From Verrucomicrobiia bacterium (lineage in GTDB: Bacteria > Verrucomicrobiota > Verrucomicrobiia > JABWAM01): DNA of 64,000 bases. Positions 16,478 through 24,448 of the stretch are shown here, one piece after another (position 1 is the stretch's first letter; every line of letters begins with the position of its first letter). The position numbers were made by a program, and so were the translations under genes. Location: positions 1 to 64,000 of the forward strand of contig JAQUAF010000009.1 in NCBI GenBank assembly GCA_028687435.1. Direction: 5' to 3'. The notes below the pieces were generated by a model that was given only the letters and a program-made list of their open reading frames with translations, had not been told where the DNA came from and did not search any database.

Positions 16478-17782
16478 TCAACGGCCTTTGAGTTTTGATT
16501 GCAAAAGGTTCAGTTCGTCGAGGCGGGCTTGAAGATGTTCCGCGGACGTCCGGACCTGGATTTTGGGGGAGGCCATGAGTTGGGCCATTTCGTCGGTGAA
16601 CAGGATGGATGCGTCGCGCCAGTTTGAAACCGGGGGCGGCAACCGGGCGAAACCAAGGGAAAGGGATGCCCCTTCATGATTGATCCCGCGCGGACCGGGA
16701 AAATCAAGGTACACCTTTGATTTGAGAAGGGATCGCCGGGGCGGCGACCACTGGCCGTTGAGCATGAGAGTGGCGAGGCTGGTTTCGGATGTGAGAAAAT
16801 CAATGAGTTGCCGGGCGTCGATCGCATGGCGGCTTTTGGATGAAAGGGCGAAGCCGTAAACATCCAGCCATGTGGCGGATTGGACGCCTTTGGGCAGGGG
16901 GGCCGCGTCCCATCTGAAAGCAGCGCGGTTTTTGATCCGGGATGCCAGTTCGCGTCCGCCAAAAACCATGGCGGCTTTTTGCTGAACGAACAAATCCCCG
17001 TGGATGCGCCTGGATTTTGCGGGTGGCGGCGCGACATGATATTCACGAACCATGCCGGCGTAAAAATCCATGGCCTGGCGGTTGGATTGGGCGAATTGCG
17101 GGTCAAGCAGGGCGGGAAGACCATCGGCGCCGATGAGTTGGCCGCGGTTTTGCCAGATCAATGGCGCCCAAAAACGGATGTCAGGAGGAAGTTCGAGCCC
17201 GTAACGCAAGGGAATGGACTCTTCCTCCTCATCCTCGGTGACCGTGAGGGTCTGGGCGGCCTGCAGCAGATCACCCCAATCCCAGGTTGCCTTGGGAAAA
17301 GGAATGCCATGTTGTTCAAAAAGTGTCCGGTTGTAGTAAAGCATGACCACCGACCATCCGCAGGGGATGGCATACAGGCTTTTATTGTGGGAGACGGCCT
17401 CGATGGCGGGGGGGAGAAAACCTTCCAGATTTGGCCGGGACGGAGCGAGATCCACAAGCAGGTTTTTGCTTCGAAACAGGGGGATGTCCTGGGCGGCGAC
17501 CAGGCAGACATCGGGCGGATTGCCGGAACGGGATTGGGAGAGAAAGGCTTTGGCGCATTCCTCCTGTGAGGCATGGCATCTGAGTTGAACCCGGAGGCTT
17601 CCGTGGGTTGCGGAAAATTCGGCCAGCCGTTCTTTCAGCAGGAGATGATCCTCGGGCGACATCCAGACCATGAGGCGCAGGGGGGGGCTGATGTAGCCAT
17701 AGAACTCAATGGCCCCAAGAACCAGCAGCCCAAGGCCGAGCAGGATGGCCGGATATTTTAATTTTTCAAGAGGCGCAATCAC
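16478..17782 (-). CDS. Extracellular solute-binding protein, family 1 (sugar ABC type), membrane-anchored
   Basis: The 434-residue protein has an uncleaved-looking N-terminal hydrophobic segment (about 10-30) and no lipobox. The rest matches sugar ABC solute-binding proteins: GNPPDVCLVAAQDIPLF, LYAIPCGWSVVMLYYNRTLFEQHGIPFP, TWDWGDLLQAAQTLT and KAAMVFGGRELAS. It is the last gene of the minus-strand run, 11 bp after the lipoate ligase gene. No permease or ATPase gene is near, which is odd for an ABC importer. It may serve a distant transporter or act as a sensor. Confidence 0.8.
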   Translation of the reverse strand: MIAPLEKLKYPAILLGLGLLVLGAIEFYGYISPPLRLMVWMSPEDHLLLKERLAEFSATHGSLRVQLRCHASQEECAKAFLSQSRSGNPPDVCLVAAQDIPLFRSKNLLVDLAPSRPNLEGFLPPAIEAVSHNKSLYAIPCGWSVVMLYYNRTLFEQHGIPFPKATWDWGDLLQAAQTLTVTEDEEEESIPLRYGLELPPDIRFWAPLIWQNRGQLIGADGLPALLDPQFAQSNRQAMDFYAGMVREYHVAPPPAKSRRIHGDLFVQQKAAMVFGGRELASRIKNRAAFRWDAAPLPKGVQSATWLDVYGFALSSKSRHAIDARQLIDFLTSETSLATLMLNGQWSPPRRSLLKSKVYLDFPGPRGINHEGASLSLGFARLPPPVSNWRDASILFTDEMAQLMASPKIQVRTSAEHLQARLDELNLLQSKLKGR

Positions 17783-17793
17783 GTTGCCGGACC

Positions 17794-18804
17794 CTAGGTT
17801 TTTGTGAGGTTGCGTTCAACGACGAAATCGAAGCGTTGTTGTTCCAGTTGGCGGACAAGCCGGGTGTTTTCGGAAAAAACCTGCCGGATGATGCCGTGTT
17901 CAACCTGGCAGTCCACGTGTTGCCGGGGCCCAAGGGGGAGGCTGGCGCGAAAAGAAGGGGTCATTCCATGAAGCCATTCCCAACCGGCGAGGCGGTGGGA
18001 GTTTTCAGTGAGTGTGGCGGCGTTTAAAAAAGGGGGAAGGGGCTCATCCGGATCCAGATCGCAAGATGCGGCGGCGCCATATTCCTCCTGGAATCCGAGC
18101 AGCAGTTCGTCGCGCAGGTCCTTCATCGAAATGGATGGAGAAACGACTTGCCGGAGATTGACAACGGTTGAATGCAGGGATGGGATGGCATGGGTTTGAA
18201 CGCCGGACAGGGTGGGGAGGAGAAAACGTCGCAGGCGGTCGAGATTCGCGTTGAAAAGGAGGGTGCCGTGGTGCAGCCGGAAATCTTTGCGATGGCAGAA
18301 TGCGCTGCCCGAAACTTTTTTACCGTTCACGGTGATGGCGTATTTGTCAGTCAGTTGGGGACGGAGTCCAAAGCCGGACAGAATTTTGAGGATGACATTG
18401 AATTGACGGGACAGATTGAAGTGGTCTGGCCGGGTGATGAATGAGAAATTGAGATTGCCTTTGTCGTGAAAGACCGCGCCGCCCCCCGAATGCCGCCGGG
18501 CGAACAGGCAGCCGTCCTTTTGCATGGCCGGCAGGTTGCATTCGATCCAGGGATTTTGATTCTTGCCGATGATCACCGCATCGCGGCAGCGCCAGATCAG
18601 GAAGATGACCGGATGATGTTTCAGCGCCCCGCCCAGCCCTTGTTCCAGCGCCAGGTTCCAATGGGGATCCAGCGACAGGCTGGTGAAGGCCAGAGGGGGG
18701 GCGACGATCATTTGGCCTGTTGGTTGTGATTCAAAGTGGGGACCGCATTCATGCCGGAAATTTAACGGATGGACATGGCCATGCGCAAGAGCCTCCAGGG
18801 TCAT
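17794..18804 (-). CDS. Lipoate-protein ligase A-family protein
   Basis: The 336-residue product contains the lipoate/biotin ligase core RRHSGGGAVFHDKGNLNFSF (residues 103-122) and the later SGSAFCHRKDFRLHHGTLLF. LplA enzymes activate lipoate with ATP and load it on lipoyl domains, for instance the H protein or E2 subunits. The frame is open further upstream, but the ATG at 18804 overlaps the stop of the RACo-like gene by 4 bp and is preferred. An internal ATG at 18711 is an alternative closer to the usual family start. No lipoyl-domain protein is encoded nearby. Confidence 0.82.
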   Translation of the reverse strand: MTLEALAHGHVHPLNFRHECGPHFESQPTGQMIVAPPLAFTSLSLDPHWNLALEQGLGGALKHHPVIFLIWRCRDAVIIGKNQNPWIECNLPAMQKDGCLFARRHSGGGAVFHDKGNLNFSFITRPDHFNLSRQFNVILKILSGFGLRPQLTDKYAITVNGKKVSGSAFCHRKDFRLHHGTLLFNANLDRLRRFLLPTLSGVQTHAIPSLHSTVVNLRQVVSPSISMKDLRDELLLGFQEEYGAAASCDLDPDEPLPPFLNAATLTENSHRLAGWEWLHGMTPSFRASLPLGPRQHVDCQVEHGIIRQVFSENTRLVRQLEQQRFDFVVERNLTKT

Positions 18805-20351
18805 TCCGCGAAATGACGGGGTGCTTGATTCTGTTCGGGAAACAGCATTTCTTCCACGTAAATGTCCTGAAAACGGGGATCGGCATGGAGGGAAACATGG
18901 GTTGTTTTTTGACGGATCTGCTGATAATCGGCGTCCTGTCCGCGGGGGGTGAAGAGGGCTTGTTTTGCGCCCAGCAGGGCGGTGTTGCCGGCCGGGATGA
19001 CTTTGCCGGGAGGGAGGGGCAGCAGGCCGATCCTTTGGGCGCTCTGCCGGTTGATGTAGTTGCCGAAGGCGCCCGCCAGGTGGAGGCAGTCCATATCTTC
19101 CATCCGGGCGCCCCATTGTTGGAGGAGAATGCGCAATCCGGCGGCGATGGCGCCCTTGGCGAGTTGAAGTTCCCGGATGTCCGCCTGATTCAAGGCGACA
19201 GGCTGGCGGAGGGGCAGTTTGTCGAGACCGCCGGCCAGACGTCCGTTTGCCTGGATTTTTTCCAGTTGCAATCCGGCGGCCACAGCGTCCACCAGACCGC
19301 TGCCGCAGATTCCGCGGGGGATGCGGTTGCCGATGACGCGGCAGCGCATGGCGGCCTGTTCCACGGCCACCTCGGAGATGGCGCCGGTGGCGGCCCGCAT
19401 GCCCATGGAGATTTTGGCGCCTTCGAACGCCGGACCGGCCGCGGTTGAGGCGCAGAGAAGCCGTTCCCGGTTGCCGATGACCATTTCGCCGTTGGTGCCA
19501 AGATCAATGAGGCCGGTCAGCTCATTTTTTTTGTGCAGTCCCGTGGCAAGAATCCCGGCCAGGATGTCGCTGCCGACAAAACCGCCCAGACAGGGCAGAA
19601 ACCAGACGTTGGCGTTTCCCACGGATGTCCAGCCCAAATCCGCGGTCTTGAAGTGTTGCAGCCCATCGCTTTTCGGTTCAAATGGAAAATGGGCCAGCGG
19701 TTCGGGATCGATGCCGCAGAAGAAATGGTGCATGACGGTGTTGCCCACGATCACGATGTCCCGGATGGCTTGGCGATGGTGTTGGGCGGTCGGGAGCAGA
19801 TGGGAGATCATCCGGCCCAACTGGCTGCGGATCAGTTTCTCCAGTGAGGAACGTCCGTTTTGTGCGACGGCGAAATCGATCCGGCTCATGATATCCGAGC
19901 CGTGGCGTGCCTGGCTGTTGAGCGCCGATTCGACAGCCAGGACGTTGCCGGTTTGCAAATCCAGAAGTTGGGCCACGAGGGTGGTGGTTCCGAGGTCGAT
20001 GGCCACTCCGAACCCCTCCCGTGGTGTGAATTCGAACCGGCTTTCGTTGCCCAGAATGGATGCTTCCCATTGGGCCAGTTCGAGAGTCAGATCTTCTTCT
20101 GCCTTGTGACGGCAGGAGAGGCGCCATCCGTCCTGGATTTCTTCGGGGGAAAGGAGGCTTTGGAGTTCGGCGGTGACGGGAATGTTGCCCTTCAACACCT
20201 TGATCCTGCATGCCTTGCATTTTCCACGCCCGCCGCAGGGGAATTCCACTCCGTGTTCGAACAGGACGTCGCGCAAGGGAGCCCCTTTGGGAACCTCGAA
20301 GGTTTCGCCCAATGGTTGCAGGGAGATGCGAACTTTCGGGTGGGGGGTCAT
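18801..20351 (-). CDS. RACo-like reductive activator of corrinoid proteins (2Fe-2S ferredoxin + ASKHA domain, DUF4445)
   Basis: The 516-residue protein has an N-terminal plant-type 2Fe-2S domain with Cys ligands C39, C45, C48 and C80 (CGGRGKCKAC, WRLSC). An actin/HSP70-like ATPase region follows, starting FGVAIDLGTTTLVAQLLDL and containing GLIDLGTNGEMVIGN and ICGSGLVDAVAA. This is the architecture of RACo proteins, which return inactive Co(II) corrinoids to Co(I) using ATP. The next upstream gene is DUF1638, a known neighbour of corrinoid methyltransferase systems. The start codon lies inside a duplicated 38-bp segment, where the ATG overlaps a relic of the DUF1638 stop. Confidence 0.85.
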   Translation of the reverse strand: MTPHPKVRISLQPLGETFEVPKGAPLRDVLFEHGVEFPCGGRGKCKACRIKVLKGNIPVTAELQSLLSPEEIQDGWRLSCRHKAEEDLTLELAQWEASILGNESRFEFTPREGFGVAIDLGTTTLVAQLLDLQTGNVLAVESALNSQARHGSDIMSRIDFAVAQNGRSSLEKLIRSQLGRMISHLLPTAQHHRQAIRDIVIVGNTVMHHFFCGIDPEPLAHFPFEPKSDGLQHFKTADLGWTSVGNANVWFLPCLGGFVGSDILAGILATGLHKKNELTGLIDLGTNGEMVIGNRERLLCASTAAGPAFEGAKISMGMRAATGAISEVAVEQAAMRCRVIGNRIPRGICGSGLVDAVAAGLQLEKIQANGRLAGGLDKLPLRQPVALNQADIRELQLAKGAIAAGLRILLQQWGARMEDMDCLHLAGAFGNYINRQSAQRIGLLPLPPGKVIPAGNTALLGAKQALFTPRGQDADYQQIRQKTTHVSLHADPRFQDIYVEEMLFPEQNQAPRHFAE

Positions 20352-20458
20352 TCGGCCTTTAAGATATTGTCATCGAAGCTGGGGATCAATTAGAAAAAAG
20401 CTGGATTCCGGGAAACTGAGGTCATTCGGCCTTTAAGATATTGTCATCGAAGCTGGGG
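20347..20458. repeat. 38-bp direct duplication at offset 74
   Basis: The segment GTCATTCGGCCTTTAAG... (20347-20384) is repeated exactly at 20421-20458. The second copy is the genuine 3' end of the DUF1638 gene. The first copy carries the same end sequence and supplies the start codon of the RACo-like gene. Confidence 0.9.
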
Positions 20459-21162
20459 GCGACGCGATGGCCCGGGGGGACGGTCAGGAATTCGCGGTCA
20501 CTCCATTCCCCGCTGAGGAGACGTTGGATGAGGGAGAGATCGCCGGTGATTTTTTCGAACCGCCAGCCCTTTTGCCGGGCTTCCTCCCGGGTTTGTTCCT
20601 CGAAGTGGTTGCCGGGTTCGATTCCCATTTCGATGAAGGCGAGCTGGCTGTAGTTTTTGACCGGGTTGCAGAGTTGTTCCCGGAGGTATTTGGCGTTGTC
20701 CTCGCCGTATTTTGCAACCATTTCCTCGTAAGAGGCGTCCATTCCGCTTTTGCGCTGGACGGAGAGCTGGGCGAGTTCCCCCTCGGACTGGCTGCGTTCG
20801 ATCCATCCGGTGGTTTTGAAATAGACGCCGGGATGGGTGTTGAAATAGTCCATGTAACGTTCCTTGCCGCCGAGGAAGAGGGTGATGCAATCGTGGGCTC
20901 GGGGGATGATCAGGGGGGTGTGGCGGGCCTGCAGTTCCGCGATGCCGTTGTTGCACAGGGCGAAACCGAGGACAATGGCGTCGTATTGACCGGGCGCCAC
21001 GCGATCCACCGCTTCCTGTACCCGTTGCTGCATTTCGCGGCAGGGAAGGTCGTGGAGTCCTTTGCGCAGGAATTCGATGTCCACCTTGCACGGGGAACGG
21101 GCTGCCGCGGCGCACATTTCCCGGTAAAAAATTTCGCAACTGATCAGTTTCAGTTTTTTCAT
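20422..21162 (-). CDS. DUF1638 domain protein
   Basis: The 246-residue protein starts at the ATG at 21162 (MKKLKLISCEIFYREM), 4 bp after the polyprenyl synthase stop. It has the family core GFALCNNGIAELQARHTPLI and PRAHDCITLFLGGKERY. The biochemical role of DUF1638 proteins is unknown to me. They commonly occur beside corrinoid proteins, MttB-type methyltransferases and RACo activators, and here the RACo-like gene is the direct neighbour. It has no signal peptide, so it is probably cytoplasmic. Confidence 0.82.
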   Translation of the reverse strand: MKKLKLISCEIFYREMCAAAARSPCKVDIEFLRKGLHDLPCREMQQRVQEAVDRVAPGQYDAIVLGFALCNNGIAELQARHTPLIIPRAHDCITLFLGGKERYMDYFNTHPGVYFKTTGWIERSQSEGELAQLSVQRKSGMDASYEEMVAKYGEDNAKYLREQLCNPVKNYSQLAFIEMGIEPGNHFEEQTREEARQKGWRFEKITGDLSLIQRLLSGEWSDREFLTVPPGHRVAPSFDDNILKAE

Positions 21163-21166
21163 CCTT

Positions 21167-22207
21167 TTATTTGAGCGACTGCAATTCGCGGGAGACATGG
21201 TTGGCCAGGCCATTGAGAATGGCGGCGGCTTGCGAGGATTTGAATGGATGCAGGTGGGCGCGGGCCTCGTCCAAAAGCGCGTCTGCTTTTGACGCGGCCT
21301 GGGCAATGGTTCCGTGCCGGCGGATGGTGTCGAGCAGCATGCCCACGCTGTTGGCGTGTTCGTTGAGCAGCATGGAGCTGGCAAGCTGATGTTCCTGGGG
21401 AGGGAGCTGCTGGAGCAGGAGAATCACGGGGAGGGTCAGTTTGCCCTTTTGCAAGTCCGTGCCCAGGGATTTGCCGATATCCTTTTCGTTTCCGACCAGA
21501 TCCACGCAATCGTCGTAAATCTGGTAGGCGGCGCCCCAGAGGCGGCCGAAGGAAAAAAGATGCTGCCGGTTTTCCGGAGTGGCGCCGGCCAGATGTCCGC
21601 CGAGTTCGCAACAGGCGGCGAAGAGCAGGCCGGTTTTCATCTCGATGATCCGGAGATAATTCTGCTCGCCGAGTTTCAGGTCGAAACGATGCTGGATTTG
21701 CATGATTTCGCCGGAACAGACCTGAACGGTGATTTCGGCGATGCGTTTGCCGATGATCGCGTCGGAAAAACCGGTTCCCAGCAGGGTGGCTTGAGCGAAA
21801 AGGCAGTCGCCCAGCAGAACGGCAACCTCCGGCCCCCATTTGGCGGTGGCGGTCAGTTGGTTGCGGCGGAAATGGGCGCCGTCCAGGATATCGTCGTGCA
21901 CCAGGGTGGCGATATGGATCATTTCCAGGATGGCGCTGAGCTTGATCAGCTCTTCCTGTTGTCTGGCATCAGGCTTGTCCTGGATGCAGAGGCCGCCCAG
22001 GATCGTCAATGCCGGACGAAGGCGTTTGCCCTGGTTGCCGGTGACATAACGCGCGTGTCCGGCCACGGATGGGGCCAATTGGGCGGCTTGTTCTCCGAGC
22101 AGGTTTTCAAGCCGCTTGAACCATGGCTGGAGCGGGGCAAAGAGGTGGGAGAGGCGGGGTTTGCCTGTTGTGGGATGCTGGTGAATGGTGCTTTGGGTGT
22201 GCGCCAT
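21167..22207 (-). CDS. Polyprenyl diphosphate synthase (trans, long-chain)
   Basis: The 346-residue protein has both aspartate-rich motifs: HDDILD (first motif, D105-D109), followed by HFRRNQ, and YDDCVD (second motif). The substrate-binding GNQGKRLRPAL lies at about 58-67. Members elongate farnesyl or geranyl diphosphate to quinone side chains. The start at 22207 (MAHTQST) is chosen because upstream residues look non-coding. It is followed 4 bp later by DUF1638, so they share a transcript. A 125-bp gap with a GC-rich palindrome separates it from the prephenate dehydratase gene upstream. Confidence 0.88.
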   Translation of the reverse strand: MAHTQSTIHQHPTTGKPRLSHLFAPLQPWFKRLENLLGEQAAQLAPSVAGHARYVTGNQGKRLRPALTILGGLCIQDKPDARQQEELIKLSAILEMIHIATLVHDDILDGAHFRRNQLTATAKWGPEVAVLLGDCLFAQATLLGTGFSDAIIGKRIAEITVQVCSGEIMQIQHRFDLKLGEQNYLRIIEMKTGLLFAACCELGGHLAGATPENRQHLFSFGRLWGAAYQIYDDCVDLVGNEKDIGKSLGTDLQKGKLTLPVILLLQQLPPQEHQLASSMLLNEHANSVGMLLDTIRRHGTIAQAASKADALLDEARAHLHPFKSSQAAAILNGLANHVSRELQSLK

Positions 22208-22332
22208 AATGAGCAAAAAGTAAAATGGATGAAAAATGTGCGTTCTGCGAGGCTTTGTCCCGCAATTCAAGATTCTCTCTCTTGTGCGGGGAGAGAAGGA
22301 GAGGGGCTTCCGACACCTGCCGCAGTTTGCGG

Positions 22333-23211
22333 TTATTTGGGCCTGACCGTGTACAGACCCAGAATATCCATAAAAGTGGTGGCGACCCGCAATTGTTCCA
22401 ATGCGCAGGCAAAGGCCTGTTTGGATTTCCCGATGTCAATATCCACCCAGAAAACGTAGGTGTTTGGCTCGAATTTGCCGGTTCGATACATTTGGGGGCG
22501 GGAGAGAATGCGGGTCAGGTTCAAATGGTGTTGTGAAAGGATGGTCAGGGCGTTGACCAGCGAACCGGGACGATGGTGCAATCCGAAGCAGATTGCGGCA
22601 TGGGTGGGTGGAGCCCGGTTGATGGGCTTGGCGGAAATCACACAGAAGCGGGTGATGTATTCGTTGGGTTTGCTCAGCTTGCGGAAGGCGATGTCCAGGT
22701 CGTAGATTTTTGCGGCATGCGGTCCGGCAATGGCGGCGGTGCCGGGTTGTTCGCTGGCCAGTTGCGCCGCCTCGGATGTGCTAACCGTTTCGAAAAGTTC
22801 CGCCTTGGGCAGATGTTTGCGGATCCAATCGGAGAGGTAACGGGCGGGATAGGGGTGGGTGTAGAGACGGCGGATGCCCCGGACGAAGGCCGTTTTTTGG
22901 TTCTGTTGGGTGAGTGTTCCGGGAGGAATTCCGATGAGCAGCGCCAGTTCGGGCGCCAGATCAAGGTACTCCTGGATTTTGAATTTGCTGTGGGCGAATT
23001 GCGAGGAAAGGAGGGTGTCGATGGTTTCCATCACCACACCCGCGATGGAGTTTTCCAGGGGCAAAACCCCGGCCTCGGCCTTCCGGGAAAGCAGAGCCCG
23101 TACCACTTCCGGATGGGTGGGGCACGAAACGAAGCGCGCCGATGTCCCAAAACGCTCGATGGCGACCTGATGGGAGTAACTGCCTTCCCGTCCGAAATAG
23201 GCGACTTTCAC
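22333..23211 (-). CDS. pheA: Prephenate dehydratase
   Basis: The 292-residue enzyme converts prephenate to phenylpyruvate in phenylalanine synthesis. It has the N-terminal AYFGREGSYSHQVAIERFG, the GVLPLENSIAGVV motif, the catalytic Thr-Arg-Phe in EYITRFCVIS, and a C-terminal ACT domain (HHRPGSLVNALTILSQHHLN, then ILSRP) for feedback by phenylalanine. The start is the GTG at 23211, which overlaps the thioredoxin stop (GTGA) and gives the family-typical first residues. No chorismate mutase domain is fused. Confidence 0.9.
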   Translation of the reverse strand: MKVAYFGREGSYSHQVAIERFGTSARFVSCPTHPEVVRALLSRKAEAGVLPLENSIAGVVMETIDTLLSSQFAHSKFKIQEYLDLAPELALLIGIPPGTLTQQNQKTAFVRGIRRLYTHPYPARYLSDWIRKHLPKAELFETVSTSEAAQLASEQPGTAAIAGPHAAKIYDLDIAFRKLSKPNEYITRFCVISAKPINRAPPTHAAICFGLHHRPGSLVNALTILSQHHLNLTRILSRPQMYRTGKFEPNTYVFWVDIDIGKSKQAFACALEQLRVATTFMDILGLYTVRPK

Positions 23212-23543
23212 TTTGAAATATATTGGGCCAGGGCCGTGTTGAGATCGCGCCGGCTGGGTGCGCCGCGCAGGTGTTCCTTGACCATGCCGTCCTTGAAGAT
23301 CATGAGGGTGGGGACGGCGGTGATGCCAAACTGTCCGGCCAGTTCCTGGTTTTCGTCGATATTGACCTTGGCCACCTTGAGCTTGCCCACGTTGGCGTCG
23401 GCGATTTCGTCCAGCATGGGGGCGATGGCGCGGCAGGGGCCGCACCATTCAGCCCAAAAATCCAGCAAAACCGGAATTTTGGATTGTTTGACCTCGGCAT
23501 CGAAATTGCCGCCCACGATCTGTACCACATTTTTGCTCGCCAT
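23208..23543 (-). CDS. trxA: Thioredoxin
   Basis: The 111-residue protein has the redox motif WCGPC (W33-C37), preceded by VLLDFWAEW, and the cis-proline segment ITAVPTLMIFKDG. Length and motifs fit classical cytoplasmic thioredoxin 1. It overlaps the downstream prephenate dehydratase by a GTGA junction, which is an uncommon pairing. The upstream metalloprotease gene lies 92 bp away. Confidence 0.95.
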   Translation of the reverse strand: MASKNVVQIVGGNFDAEVKQSKIPVLLDFWAEWCGPCRAIAPMLDEIADANVGKLKVAKVNIDENQELAGQFGITAVPTLMIFKDGMVKEHLRGAPSRRDLNTALAQYISK

Positions 23544-23635
23544 AAAATAATCTCCAGCTTGTTGGTGTTGAGGAATTCCTCATACACTTTTTCATGGCGA
23601 AAAGTCAAAGCCGGAATCGCCAATTTTTTGCCGGA

Positions 23636-24274
23636 TCAAGCCACGGTGCTGATGACAGACTGGGTGGATTCGATGGTTTGGCGGGAAATGCTGGATTGCA
23701 GGGTGTAGTAGGGATTTTTGTTCATGCTCCAGGCGGGAGTCTCCAGGGAGAGGGAAGGGAGGGGCTGGTTTTCCCCGCCAGTTTCTTTTTGCGATTGGGA
23801 TCGCAATTCGGCCTGTTGCGCCTGTTCCTCTCTTATTTGCCGGGATGCCTGCGCTTCGAGGGAATTCACGGCTGTCACGGCGGCAAAATCCTGGGCGGAG
23901 GGATGAAGCGGCGCCATGGCGGCCCGGCGCAGGGATTTGGCTTTTTCAATGGTTTTTTCCGGCGAAACTTCGCCGCTGACATCCATTTTTACCTCGCCCC
24001 CCACGGCATAGGCATTGCCGTCCGGCCCTATTTCGTAGCTGTATTGGGGGGTGCTCATTGCATAACTGCCGGCGGCGGCCAGATGGGCCATCTCATGCTG
24101 ATGCACCTCCTGATCCCGTTGCTTGAGCTTTTCGAGTTTTCGACGCTGATCAGGGGGCAGATCCTCGGCTTCTTTTTGGACGGTTTGGAGCCGCTGATTC
24201 TGTCCGCTGGACGGGGTTGCCGTCTGCGCCCATGAAGGGGTGGCTGATGAAAGGGTTGGAATGCCGCCGATCAC
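23636..24274 (-). CDS. SprA-like putative metalloprotease (CJM1_0395-type)
   Basis: The 212-residue protein has a Glu/Arg/Gln-rich N-terminal helix and then the zinc-type motif HEMAHLAAAG (HExxH) followed by YSYEIGPDGNAYAVGGEVKMD. This order (helix, HExxH, GPDG-Y-AVGGEV) is that of the SprA-related family, often called putative metalloprotease CJM1_0395. No substrate is known. A short hydrophilic-to-Ala/Ser-rich start without a clear signal peptide leaves its location open. Confidence 0.8.
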   Translation of the reverse strand: MIGGIPTLSSATPSWAQTATPSSGQNQRLQTVQKEAEDLPPDQRRKLEKLKQRDQEVHQHEMAHLAAAGSYAMSTPQYSYEIGPDGNAYAVGGEVKMDVSGEVSPEKTIEKAKSLRRAAMAPLHPSAQDFAAVTAVNSLEAQASRQIREEQAQQAELRSQSQKETGGENQPLPSLSLETPAWSMNKNPYYTLQSSISRQTIESTQSVISTVA

Positions 24275-24448
24275 GTTCTTAACATAGCGATTTTTTTTAA
24301 AAATTCAATCCATGAAATGGGAAAATATCCAAGGATCAAAATCCGAAACGATGCAAGGAACCCCACGTTTGAAGGCGGCCTTTGCGTTTTGATGAAATAT
24401 GCGGGTTAAGCTTGTTTCCAAAGTGAAAATGGTTCAGGATGGGCGCGC

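Noticed and set aside
22573-23550. Open frame of about 325 codons on the plus strand
   Set aside because: It is antisense to prephenate dehydratase and thioredoxin, both certain from motifs.
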